Below are positions 1 through 6,462 of a DNA stretch of 6,995 bases, in pieces. This DNA comes from Candidatus Adiutrix sp. (GTDB lineage Bacteria > Desulfobacterota > Desulfarculia > Adiutricales > Adiutricaceae), in assembly GCA_031273445.1 (NCBI GenBank), contig JAISRV010000299.1:1-6995 (forward strand), in the 5' to 3' direction. Below the pieces are notes generated by a model. The model made no database searches. It was not told where the DNA came from and worked only from the letters and a program-made list of their open reading frames with translations. The position numbers were made by a program, and so were the translations under genes. Numbering within the stretch: position 1 is the first letter of the stretch; each line of letters opens with the position of its first letter.

Positions 1-79
1 CCTCCATTTTGGCCATTATACCGTATTAAAGACCGCTTTGAAAGGGCCGCTTTCAGCCCTGGCGAAAGAAAGGGAATGA

Positions 80-133
80 GACCGTCATAAATTCGACAGG
101 ATTCGCCTGGAGTGTGGCGACGGTCACGAATTC
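80..133. repeat. Imperfect 15-bp direct repeat around a promoter
   Basis: GACCGTCATAAATTC (80-94) and GACGGTCACGAATTC (119-133) match at 12 of 15 positions and start 39 bp apart. The second copy lies in the spacer between the proposed -35 and -10 hexamers. This placement would suit a regulator binding site, but the assignment is inference only and chance similarity is possible. Confidence 0.3.
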
Positions 134-143
134 TTGCTATAAT
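115..143 (+). promoter_or_regulatory. Extended -10 promoter upstream of the AlbA_2-type pseudogene
   Basis: A perfect TATAAT lies at 138-143 and is preceded by TGC, giving an extended -10 element. A weak -35 match, TGGCGA at 115-120, sits 17 bp upstream. Transcription would start near 150, about 30 bases before the ATG at 179. The ribosome-binding site before that ATG is poor (AAGAAGTG). The promoter looks intact although the gene it drives is broken. Confidence 0.55.
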
Positions 144-178
144 ATCGAAACGGCGATTTTAATAAAGAAGTGAATGGA

Positions 179-500
179 ATGGATAAGATGAACGCGGAAT
201 TGCTTGAACTCCTGCGAGGACTGATAAAGAATTGGGAAAACGAGGCAGTACATCAAGAACAAGGGCTTTGACGATGACTATTACAAGCAGATGATGCTTG
301 AATACCTGACCCAATGCGGAAGCGGCAAAAAAAGGGACTTCATGAGGCTGCTATTGAGTAAAATGCCTGATGTATTGAGTAAAAAGCAAAAGGAACATAA
401 GGTTCAATATCTGTTGAAGTCCTTGAAAAACAAAGGCCTGATCCAAATGGATTCGGACAACCCGCGCACGGCTTCGTGGGTATTGAGCAAAAAGGATTGA
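179..500 (+). pseudogene. Internally deleted AlbA_2/Schlafen-type ATP-binding protein gene
   Basis: From the ATG at 179 one frame encodes MDKMNAELLELLRGLIKNWE and then runs to a stop at 269-271. This resembles the N-terminus of AlbA_2 (Schlafen-like, COG2865) proteins, whose next residues normally continue into a VVEFK motif. Around 243-250 the similarity moves to another frame, which reads RQYIKNKGFDDDYYKQMM and continues to the TGA at 498-500. That second part resembles the winged-helix C-terminus of the same family (DVLSKKQKEHKVQYLLKSLK, then WVLSKKD). Intact members are usually about 450-500 residues, so roughly 350-400 residues of the AlbA_2 and ATP-binding core are missing and the two ends are out of frame. 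A C-terminal ORF from an ATG at 291 would give 69 residues but has no good ribosome-binding site. The family assignment is from memory of its sequence patterns, not a search. Local GC content is lower than in the neighbouring genes, which suggests foreign origin. Confidence 0.6.
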
Positions 501-506
501 GTAAAA

Positions 507-531
507 TTGAGTAATCGCTTCGTTTACTCAA
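507..531. other. AT-rich hairpin after the pseudogene, possible weak terminator
   Basis: TTGAGTAA (507-514) and TTACTCAA (524-531) form a perfect 8-bp stem around a 9-base loop. On the plus strand the stem is followed by AAAAG rather than a T-run. On the minus strand it is followed by only four T residues. It is therefore a poor intrinsic terminator in either direction, though it could still separate the pseudogene from mobA. Confidence 0.3.
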
Positions 532-602
532 AAAGAAATTTTAAAAATGGCCAATGATTATATGGAACTCCAAGGGAAGGCTTTGGAGCCTTTGGGCGGG
601 CT

Positions 603-1244
603 ATGACCGACTCTCTTAAAAAATACGCCGCCGCCCTTCTCTGCGGCGGGCGGAGCCGCCGCATGGGCCGCGATAAGGCCCTGGCCCTGCGCGACCGCCA
701 GGGCCGGCCCCTTTTGGCCGCCCTGGCCGAAGAGCTGGCCGGGCGTTTCGGCGAAGTCGTTCTGATCGCCGACCGGCGCTCCAAACTGGAGGCGCTGCCG
801 GAGCTGGCCCGCTTTACGGCCCTGGAAGACCTCCATCCCGGAGCCGGGCCGGCCGGGGCCATTGACACGGCCTTACAGGGCCGGCCAGGGCAAACCATTT
901 TCGTCATGGCCTGCGATATGCCGGTCATCAACTGGGCGGTCATCGAAAAAACGCGGCTTTGCCTGGAAAACCGCCGGGCCGACGTGGCCATGCCCCGCCG
1001 GGGCGACGTCCGGGAGCCGCTGTGCGCCTTTTACGGGCCGGAGGCCGGGCCGGCCTTTCAAGCCGCCCTGGCCGCCGGCCGCCGGGCGGTTCTGGATTGC
1101 TGCGACGGCCTGAAGGTCGTTCATCCCGATCTCAGCCAGGAAGACCTGGCCTCTGGCTTCGGCCTGAATCTCAACACCCCGGCCGACCTGCGGGCGGCGG
1201 GCCTGCCGCCCGCCGCCGGCGGGACGAACCCCGGCGAAGATTAG
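603..1244 (+). CDS. mobA: Molybdenum cofactor guanylyltransferase (MobA)
   Basis: This 213-residue cytoplasmic enzyme is expected to transfer GMP from GTP to molybdopterin cofactor (EC 2.7.7.77), forming the guanine dinucleotide cofactor used by enzymes such as formate dehydrogenases. The length is normal for the family. The nucleotide-binding signature is at residues 13-27 (LCGGRSRRMGRDKAL, with Lys25); Cys14 replaces the more usual Ala. A DLHPGAGPAGA loop spans about 76-86, the metal-binding CDMP motif is at 104-107 (Asp105), REPLCAFY at 137-144, and the C-terminal NLNTPADL at 189-196. The ATG at 603 sits 12 codons before the signature, as expected; the nearest ribosome-binding candidate, GGAG at 585-588, is rather far. 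It overlaps the stop of a 19-codon ORF by the sequence ATGA. No other cofactor-biosynthesis gene is beside it, and it converges with the lactate operon. Confidence 0.92.
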   Translation: MTDSLKKYAAALLCGGRSRRMGRDKALALRDRQGRPLLAALAEELAGRFGEVVLIADRRSKLEALPELARFTALEDLHPGAGPAGAIDTALQGRPGQTIFVMACDMPVINWAVIEKTRLCLENRRADVAMPRRGDVREPLCAFYGPEAGPAFQAALAAGRRAVLDCCDGLKVVHPDLSQEDLASGFGLNLNTPADLRAAGLPPAAGGTNPGED

Positions 1245-1282
1245 TTTCCTGCGCGCCCGGAAGGAACTGACCGCACAGGCGG

Positions 1283-3430
1283 CTATTTAAGGCGGCGCGC
1301 CAAAAACTCCGACATATGCTCGACCTTCAGGCGGCGGCCGCGTTTTTCCTCGCCCCCGCGCAACTGCATGACGCAGCCGGGGCACTCCGTCAAAAGGGTC
1401 GAGGCCCCGGAGTCTTCCAAACGGCTCAGCTTCTTGTCCAAAAGGCGGCTGGATATTTCCGGAAACTTCACTGAATACGTGCCGCCGAAGCCGCAGCAGA
1501 CGTCCTCCTCGTCGGTGGGGAGGTATTGCCCGGCCGCGCGCATGAGCGCCCGGGGCTCTTCGACCACCCCCAGCCCCCGGCAGACATGACAGGAGGCGTG
1601 GTAGCAGACCTTTTCGCCGGAATTATTCAAATCCTCGTCCTTCAGCTCGGCGACGTTGCGCATAAAGGAGCTGAAATCAATGATCCGGCCGGCGAACCGC
1701 CGGACCTCCGCCTTCAATTCCGGCCGGCCGGCCAGAATTTCCTCATAATTGTGCTTCATATGGGCGGCGCAGGAGGCGCAGAGGGTGACGACATAGTCGA
1801 AGCCCTCGCGGGCGAAAGCCTGAACGTTCTGGGCCGCCGCCGCTTCGGCGGCCCGGCGCTCGCCCATCATGCGCACCGGCAGGCCGCAGCAGGTCTGTTC
1901 CATGGGGAAGTCGGCGGCTATGTTTTTGGCGGCGAAAACTTTGACCGCCGCCCGGAGCTGCTCGGGATAGACGAAATCCTGGGCGCAGCCGGCGAACAGC
2001 CCTATTTTGATCCGGCCCGAAGCGACGGAAGTTTTTAAAGCGGCCCACTCGTCGCGGAAGGGCACGGCGGCGATGGCCGGCAGGGCCCGGAAACCCTGGC
2101 CGGCGGCGAAAATCTCCGGCAGGTGGCGCACGAAAGGCGTGCCGACGGTGACCGGCTGCTGGGCCCATTTGCCGAAACGCAAAAGAGTGTGGAAAAGCTT
2201 ACGGTTGGAGAGAACCCGGGCCAGGAGGGACGAGGCGATGGGCGCGCCCTCCTCCTCGTTCAAGCGGGCCCTTATTTCATGAATGATGGCCGGCAGTTTT
2301 ATTCCCGCGGCGCAGACGTTTTTGCAGGCTTCGCAGTTTATGCAGTTCTGCACCAAATTTCTGGCCTTGTCGTGGCCGTGATAAAAATAAGTCAGGATCA
2401 GACCGATGGCCCCGATGTAAATATGGCCCATCTTATGGCCGCCGACCAGGCGGTAGACCGGGCAGACGTTGGCGCAGGCCCCGCAGCGGACGCAGCGCAA
2501 AGCCTCGCCGCAGAGCCGGTCTTTGGCCAGTTCGGTGCGGCCGTTGTCCAGAAAGATGACGTGCATGATCTTTTTCTGATCTGGGTTGACCGTGCATTCG
2601 CCGGCCCCGGTGATCCAGGAGACGTAGCTGGTGATGACCTGGCCGGTGGCGTTGCGGGGCAGCACCCGGATGATGCGCAGGGCTTCGCCGAGACTGGGAA
2701 CCAGCTTGTCGAGCCCGCAGACGGCCACATGCGCCCGGGGCAGGGTGGCGACCAGGCGGCCGTTGCCTTCGTTGCTGCAGATGCCTATGGTCCCGGTGTC
2801 GGCGATGGCGAAGTTGGCCCCGGAAATGCCCATGTCGGCTTCGGCGAATTTGGCCCGCAATTCCCGCCGAGCCACTTTGACCAGTTTGGAAATGTCGTTG
2901 GTCTGCCTTTCGTCGGTCACCTGGCTGAAGAGATCGGCCACCTGGTCGCGGGACAGGTGGATGGCCGGCAAGACCATGTGGCTGGGACCTTCGTGCCGGA
3001 GCTGAATGATCCATTCGCCCAGGTCGGTTTCCGCCACCTCACAGCCCTCGGCCTCCAGGGCGTGGTTGATCAGAATTTCCTCGGCGGTCATGGACTTGGC
3101 TTTGACGATGGTTTTGACCTTGTTTTCACGGGCGATGCGGCGGACCAGCTCATTGGCCTCGGCCGCCGTCCGGGCCCGGTGAACGATCACCCCGCGTTTG
3201 GAAGCCTCGGCTTTGAACTGTTCATACAGTTCGTCCATGCGGCCGATGGCCGCCTCTTTGGCCTCGGCTATTTCCGCGATCAGCCCTTTTTCGTCGACAT
3301 CGGCGAAAATGGCGGCCCGGTTGGCCCGGTAGGCCACGGCGAAACGATCCAGTGTGTCCCGCAGGAACTGGTCGGCCAGGGCCTCCTGAAGCTCCGAATG
3401 ATAGGTTTTCATGTTGGCGGCCGTTTGCAT
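1283..3430 (-). CDS. Fused LutB-LutA type lactate oxidation Fe-S protein
   Basis: This 715-residue protein combines the LutB (LldF, YkgF) and LutA (LldE, YkgE) subunits of the non-flavin L-lactate dehydrogenase, which oxidises lactate to pyruvate at the cytoplasmic face. Residues ~60-295 form a LUD domain with ADMGISGANFAIADTGTIG and SNEGNGRL near 198-225. A dicluster ferredoxin region follows: CVRCGACANVC at 313-323 and CINCEACKNVC at 363-373. After a linker, two CCG cysteine-rich domains occupy ~474-715, with Cys482, CCG at 514-516, CASC at 551-554, then CYHASCHVC at 609-617, CCG at 645-647 and CPGC at 683-686. All expected cysteines are present, so the fusion looks functional. Separate LutA and LutB in Bacillus are about 240 and 475 residues, matching the sum. 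Desulfovibrio has a similar single-chain protein (DVU3033 type). GGAGGA at 3436-3441 precedes the ATG at 3430 and lies in the last codons of lutC, one base away, so translation is probably coupled. Met7 is a less likely start. Confidence 0.9.
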   Translation of the reverse strand: MQTAANMKTYHSELQEALADQFLRDTLDRFAVAYRANRAAIFADVDEKGLIAEIAEAKEAAIGRMDELYEQFKAEASKRGVIVHRARTAAEANELVRRIARENKVKTIVKAKSMTAEEILINHALEAEGCEVAETDLGEWIIQLRHEGPSHMVLPAIHLSRDQVADLFSQVTDERQTNDISKLVKVARRELRAKFAEADMGISGANFAIADTGTIGICSNEGNGRLVATLPRAHVAVCGLDKLVPSLGEALRIIRVLPRNATGQVITSYVSWITGAGECTVNPDQKKIMHVIFLDNGRTELAKDRLCGEALRCVRCGACANVCPVYRLVGGHKMGHIYIGAIGLILTYFYHGHDKARNLVQNCINCEACKNVCAAGIKLPAIIHEIRARLNEEEGAPIASSLLARVLSNRKLFHTLLRFGKWAQQPVTVGTPFVRHLPEIFAAGQGFRALPAIAAVPFRDEWAALKTSVASGRIKIGLFAGCAQDFVYPEQLRAAVKVFAAKNIAADFPMEQTCCGLPVRMMGERRAAEAAAAQNVQAFAREGFDYVVTLCASCAAHMKHNYEEILAGRPELKAEVRRFAGRIIDFSSFMRNVAELKDEDLNNSGEKVCYHASCHVCRGLGVVEEPRALMRAAGQYLPTDEEDVCCGFGGTYSVKFPEISSRLLDKKLSRLEDSGASTLLTECPGCVMQLRGGEEKRGRRLKVEHMSEFLARRLK

Positions 3431-3431
3431 G

Positions 3432-4049
3432 CTATTCCTCCATCAAAGCGACGTGCAGTTCCAGCGGACCGTGGACGCCGAGAGTCAGAACCCGCTCAAT
3501 GTCGGAAGTGCGGCTGCAGCCGGAAATGAAAGCCGTATACATGACGCCGGACTTCATCAGCTCGTTCAGAAAATTTTCCGCCCGCGCCGAATCAGGCGCG
3601 ATCTTCGACTTGGCCAGGGCCATGACGTGAATCTCGCAGATCATGGTGGCCAGGCGGGTGTCCTCCCGCTGACAGGCCAGAACGGAGGTGGCGGTGTCGG
3701 CCAGGGCCAGGTCGGCCTCGGTGAAGCCGACGTCTATGCCGGCCAGATGTCGGCGCAGACCGTCGCGAATGACGCTGAAGCCTTTAGCCCCGCCCTTTTG
3801 CGTCAGTTTCAGAAAATCCGGCTCGGACAGTTCCGGGGCGGCCATAATTTTGACCGGAACGCCCGGCGCGGCCGGAACGTCCGGCGCGGCCGAAGAAGCC
3901 AGAAGCGGCCGGAAAGGTTCCTTTTTCTCGCAAACCTCGACGGCGTAATCCATGGCTTCCGTCAAGCCCTTGACTTCCGTCAGAAAGATGCTGACCGGCG
4001 CGGCTTTGGCCTTAAACAGAGCCACGGCGGCCTGATCGATTTTATTCAT
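3432..4049 (-). CDS. lutC: LUD-domain lactate utilization protein (LutC/LldG type)
   Basis: This 205-residue protein is the third component of the Lut (LldEFG) lactate oxidation complex; its exact chemical role in the family is not settled. The LUD fold is shown by DVGFTEADLALADTATSVL at about 106-124 and the C-terminal SGCSRTSDIERVLTLGVHGP near 176-194, where most relatives have SGPSRTADIE. The length suits LutC proteins. The frame stays open upstream into lctP, but the ATG at 4049 is preferred because AGGAGGG lies at 4053-4059, just ahead of it. An Ala/Pro-rich linker at residues ~51-66 contains a DNA-level duplication listed separately. It lies 32 bp after lctP and 1 bp before the LutB-LutA fusion, on the same strand. 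Confidence 0.87.
   Translation of the reverse strand: MNKIDQAAVALFKAKAAPVSIFLTEVKGLTEAMDYAVEVCEKKEPFRPLLASSAAPDVPAAPGVPVKIMAAPELSEPDFLKLTQKGGAKGFSVIRDGLRRHLAGIDVGFTEADLALADTATSVLACQREDTRLATMICEIHVMALAKSKIAPDSARAENFLNELMKSGVMYTAFISGCSRTSDIERVLTLGVHGPLELHVALMEE
3856..3891. repeat. Tandem 18-bp duplication inside lutC
   Basis: Two adjacent 18-bp units (3856-3873 and 3874-3891) differ at one base, GGAACGCCCGG against GGAACGTCCGG. They encode neighbouring Ala/Pro/Val hexapeptides (APDVPA and APGVPV) in the linker between the N-terminal part and the LUD signatures. The duplication keeps the frame and probably changes only linker length. Confidence 0.75.
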
Positions 4050-4081
4050 GTTCCCTCCTCTTCCTGACGGCGCTTCCGGAC

Positions 4082-5788
4082 TCAGAAGCTTGAGTAGCCG
4101 GAATAAATAAGAATATAGGTTATGATGCCGACCACTAGGCCGTAAAGGACAAAGGGGACGAAGGTTTTCTTGAAGATGTCGCCTTCGTGGTTGACCAGGC
4201 CGACCACGGTGGAGACGGCCACGATGTTGTGGATGCAGATCATGTTGCCCATGGCCCCGCCGGCGCTCTGGGAGGCGATGATGACCAGGCGGGAGAGGCC
4301 GAGCTGACCGGCGATATCCCACTGAAACATGCCGAAGAGCATATCGGAGAGGGTGTTGGAGCCGGTGATGAAGGCCCCCAGGCCGCCGACGTAAGAGGCG
4401 AACAGAGGCCAGACGGAACCAAAGACGTCGGCCATGGTGCTGGCCATGGCCAGGGGCATGGAGGGCAGGGCCAGGGCGCCGTCCGCCAGGCCCGGGTTGA
4501 GGTCGGAACCCTGGAAGATCTTGACCAGGGCCACCGAGGCCATCAGAGAGACGGCGGGGGCCTTCATATTGACGATGGCCTCTTTCCAGGCCTTGGCGGC
4601 TTTGTCGCCGGGCATCTTATGCAGGATTATGGTCAGGAGGGCGACCAGGATGAAAGGGACGACGCCGGGCAGGTAGAGCAGGGCCAGGTCTTCCTTGACA
4701 TTGGAAAAGCCCAGAATCTCCCTGAAGCGCAATACGCCGTGGGCGTGCAGCCAGTCCTTGAGGCCCAGGCTGTCGAGGCGGGTGAGAACCAGAAGGCCGC
4801 CGATGAGGATGTAGGGCAGCCAGGCCATGAACTGGCTCATGGAGGCCCGGTATTCCGTTTTCCCGGCGAAGGCGATATTGCCTGTCCAGCCGGGGTTCCA
4901 TTTCCTGTAGTCGCCGAAGGTCCAGACGTCTTTGGGGACGCAGAAGCCTTTTTTGGCGCCGACGATGACGAGGCCCAGGCCGATCAGGCCGCCCACCAGA
5001 GAGGGCAGCTCCGGGCCGATGGCCCAGGCCAGGGAGATGTAGGGAACGACGAAGGCCGCGGCGGTGAAGAGGCTGAACCTCCAGATGGCCAGGCCTTCCG
5101 ACCATTTGCGGTTGGGGCCGAAAAAGCGGGTGACGAAACCCATCATGAAGACGGGCAGGATAAAGGCCATGACTCCATGCATCAAGGTGGCGGTTTCGCC
5201 GACGGCTTTGAAGAAGTAATCGACCGAGCCGATCTGGCCGGCGGTCGCGGCCGCTTCGACCACGGTTTTGATGGAGGCGCCGAAACCGACCAGAATCGGG
5301 GTGCCCACCGCGCCGAAAGTGACCGGGAAGGAGTTGAAGATCAGGCAGAGAACGGCCGCGGCCATGGGCGGATAACCCAGGGAGAGCAACAGCGGCGCGG
5401 CCAGGGCGGCGGGAGTGCCGAAGCCGGCGGCCCCCTCGATGAAGGCGGCGAACATGTAGCCGATGATCAGACCCTGAACGCGCATGTCGCGGCTGATGCC
5501 CTGCATGCCGCACTGGATGGTCTCCATGCCGCCGGAGTATTGCAGGGTATGCAGAATAAGCAGGGCGCCGAAGACGATGATCAGAACGCCGACGGCGCTG
5601 ACGACGCCCTGAAGGCTGAGGGCCGCGATGTAGGGCAGCGGCAGACCCCAGACGGCGGCGGCGGCGGCGGCGCAGGACAGCCAGGCCAGGGGCATGGCCT
5701 TCATGGCCCCCATGCGCAGGCCGACCATCAGGATCAGGGCGACAAGAATCGGGAGCAGGGCGACAAAGGCGAGAGCGGTAGTGGACAC
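4082..5788 (-). CDS. lctP: LctP-family lactate permease
   Basis: This 568-residue inner-membrane protein belongs to the lactate permease (LctP/LldP) family, which couples uptake of lactate, and in some members glycolate, to protons. The length is typical (about 550-570). It is hydrophobic throughout with a dozen or more likely membrane segments. Family hallmarks are [18 protein letters not shown] from residue 117, [14 protein letters not shown] at 151-164, GAFITGSNT at 471-479 and [15 protein letters not shown] at 507-521. The start is a GTG at 5788, the first start codon after an in-frame TAA; AAGGA lies six bases ahead of it. An ATG two bases upstream (5788-5790) overlaps it in another frame and reads only 18 codons. 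The gene heads the operon and supplies lactate to the LUD proteins downstream. Residues 40-45 are an alanine run encoded by six GCC codons. Confidence 0.95.
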   Translation of the reverse strand: MSTTALAFVALLPILVALILMVGLRMGAMKAMPLAWLSCAAAAAAVWGLPLPYIAALSLQGVVSAVGVLIIVFGALLILHTLQYSGGMETIQCGMQGISRDMRVQGLIIGYMFAAFIEGAAGFGTPAALAAPLLLSLGYPPMAAAVLCLIFNSFPVTFGAVGTPILVGFGASIKTVVEAAATAGQIGSVDYFFKAVGETATLMHGVMAFILPVFMMGFVTRFFGPNRKWSEGLAIWRFSLFTAAAFVVPYISLAWAIGPELPSLVGGLIGLGLVIVGAKKGFCVPKDVWTFGDYRKWNPGWTGNIAFAGKTEYRASMSQFMAWLPYILIGGLLVLTRLDSLGLKDWLHAHGVLRFREILGFSNVKEDLALLYLPGVVPFILVALLTIILHKMPGDKAAKAWKEAIVNMKAPAVSLMASVALVKIFQGSDLNPGLADGALALPSMPLAMASTMADVFGSVWPLFASYVGGLGAFITGSNTLSDMLFGMFQWDIAGQLGLSRLVIIASQSAGGAMGNMICIHNIVAVSTVVGLVNHEGDIFKKTFVPFVLYGLVVGIITYILIYSGYSSF

Positions 5789-5866
5789 ATGATTTCCTTA
5801 CTTTAGAAAGTTAAAATAACCCTGGCCGACATTGCCGGGCGCCGGGAGGCGGCTGTGAGCCTATTT

Positions 5867-5872
5867 TTTATA
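5867..5872 (-). promoter_or_regulatory. Candidate -10 region of the lactate operon
   Basis: Reading the minus strand, TATAAA at 5872-5867 lies in an AT-rich island (CATTATAAAAAATAG) within GC-rich DNA, about 80 bases before the GTG of lctP. There is no convincing -35 hexamer at the right distance; TTGTCC at 5889-5884 is only 11 bp away. If used, this promoter would need an activator or a weak -35. The candidate operator at 5904-5914 would then lie just upstream of the -35 position. Confidence 0.3.
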
Positions 5873-5903
5873 ATGAAAACCGCGGACAAGACGTTCAGCT
5901 CGG

Positions 5904-5914
5904 CGGTCTGACCG
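5904..5914. promoter_or_regulatory. Candidate operator for a FadR-type GntR regulator
   Basis: CGGTCTGACCG is a perfect 11-bp palindrome about 120 bp upstream of lctP. Regulators of the FadR branch of the GntR family, including FadR itself and the lactate regulator LldR, recognise dyads with the core GGTnnnACC, which this site contains. The core GGTCTGACC fits the FadR consensus TGGTCNGACCA, differing only in the flanking T and A. No regulator gene is in the window, so the assignment rests on sequence shape and position. Confidence 0.4.
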
Positions 5915-5972
5915 ACAGGCGGGGAAAGAAGCTTGGCTGATCGTTCAGGCTTGACCGCGCCGGCGCCGAATC

Positions 5973-6008
5973 GCTTCCGAAGCCGCGAATTATTGAATCT
6001 TAAAGATT
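5973..6008. promoter_or_regulatory. Two short palindromes upstream of the lactate operon
   Basis: GCTTCCGAAGC (5973-5983) is a perfect 11-bp palindrome and AATCTTAAAGATT (5996-6008) has two perfect 6-bp arms around one base. They lie 185-220 bp upstream of lctP and about 460 bp before the divergent lipoprotein gene. Both have the size of protein-binding dyads. No known factor is assigned, and one or both could be chance. Confidence 0.25.
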
Positions 6009-6039
6009 TGTTAAGAGTTCGTTTATAGCCAGAGAGCAG

Positions 6040-6168
6040 ATGAGGGGGAAGAGCAAGTATAAGGCCAAAATATTCGCCTTGGCCGACGGCAAGTATTTAA
6101 GCGCGATAGGCCTGGCTTCTTTCTTGAAAAATGCGGCCCTGGCGCGGCTCAAATTACGGGCAGTATAG
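6040..6168 (+). CDS. Doubtful 42-residue basic ORF
   Basis: An ATG at 6040 opens 42 codons to a TAG at 6166-6168, giving MRGKSKYKAKIFALADGKYL then a mixed hydrophobic and basic tail rich in Leu and Ala. Third-position GC is about two thirds, similar to overall base composition, so codon use does not decide the matter. The sequence before the ATG (AGAGAGC) is a weak ribosome-binding site. I do not recognise the product. It may be a small basic protein, a remnant of a longer gene, or a chance ORF in the region between the divergent genes. Confidence 0.2.
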   Translation: MRGKSKYKAKIFALADGKYLSAIGLASFLKNAALARLKLRAV

Positions 6169-6193
6169 CCCGGGGCCGCCCTCCTGTCAAGCG

Positions 6194-6374
6194 TGGTCCA
6201 GGGCTTCGCCCTGAACCCAGAGGATGCTCCGCATCCTACCCGCCGCGGCAGGTTAGGCCTTCGTCTCTTTCAAGCCGGGGCAGACAGCGCCCCGGGCGGG
6301 CAAGGAACCGCCCGCCGACCAGGCGACTACGGATCGGATGCGGAGCATCCGGGGTCCAGGGCGAAGCCCTGGGA
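6194..6374. repeat. MITE/REP-like element with inverted hairpin ends
   Basis: The ends form an imperfect inverted repeat of about 40 bp. The left end contains hairpins CAGGGCTTCGCCCTG (6199-6213) and GGATGCTCCGCATCC (6222-6236). The right end carries the same two in reverse complement: GGATGCGGAGCATCC (6336-6350) and CAGGGCGAAGCCCTG (6357-6371). The ~100-bp interior is also structured: CCGGGGC at 6275-6281 pairs with GCCCCGG at 6289-6295, and GGGCGG at 6294-6299 can pair with CCGCCC at 6308-6313. There is no transposase and no target-site duplication is visible. The design fits a non-autonomous mobile or REP/BIME-like intergenic repeat. A forward ORF across it (6193-6411) is an artefact of its open frames. 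Confidence 0.7.
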
Positions 6375-6403
6375 TAACTTTAACCCTAATGACCTACGAA
6401 ATA

Positions 6404-6412
6404 TGTTATAAT
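6404..6412 (+). promoter_or_regulatory. Extended -10 promoter of the lipoprotein gene
   Basis: TATAAT at 6407-6412 is a perfect -10 hexamer preceded by TGT, making an extended -10 element. No good -35 hexamer is found at 16-18 bp. Transcription would start near 6419, giving a leader of about 44 bases before the ATG at 6463. Confidence 0.6.
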
Positions 6413-6417
6413 GACTT

Positions 6418-6438
6418 CAGTCGCGCTTTACGCGGCTG
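6418..6438 (+). other. Hairpin at the start of the lipoprotein leader
   Basis: CAGTCGCG (6418-6425) pairs with CGCGGCTG (6431-6438) around a CTTTA loop, with one G-U pair. If transcription starts near 6419 this stem would sit at the very 5' end of the mRNA, where it could stabilise the transcript. It ends ten bases before the ribosome-binding site, so it need not block translation. Confidence 0.4.
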
Positions 6439-6462
6439 AAACGACTCGGGAGATGATTTATT

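Larger units (their letters stand above)
1..178. other. 5' flank with no convincing gene
   Basis: Two forward frames stay open from the window edge, one to a TAA at 88-90 and one to a TGA at 77-79. Either could be the 3' end of a gene outside the window, but the translations are too short to recognise and they contradict each other. The rest of the interval holds an imperfect direct repeat (80-94 and 119-133) and the promoter described separately. I see no RNA gene or mobile-element end here. Confidence 0.4.

Noticed and set aside
1..90. Possible 3' end of an upstream gene
   Set aside because: Two different frames are open to stops at 77-79 and 88-90, neither is recognisable, and there is no way to choose between them from this window.
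547..606. A 19-codon ORF overlapping the mobA start by ATGA
   Set aside because: The overlap suggests translational coupling, but the ORF has no clear ribosome-binding site and no recognisable leader features, so it is too short to call.
1271..1282. CCGCACAGGCGG hairpin between the convergent mobA and lutB-lutA ends, considered as a shared terminator
   Set aside because: The stem is only 4 bp and no T-run follows on either strand.
2123..3529. A 468-codon open frame on the plus strand opposite the LutB-LutA gene
   Set aside because: It has no known motif and is an expected shadow of GC-rich coding on the minus strand, where all Fe-S cysteine motifs are intact.
4187..5806. A 539-codon open frame on the plus strand opposite lctP
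   Set aside because: The translation is a Gly/Asp/Gln/His-rich mix without recognisable motifs. It mirrors the codon pattern of lctP, which has full family signatures on the other strand.
6193..6411. A 72-codon forward ORF across the hairpin element
   Set aside because: It lies almost wholly in the inverted-repeat element and has no ribosome-binding site or recognisable protein features.
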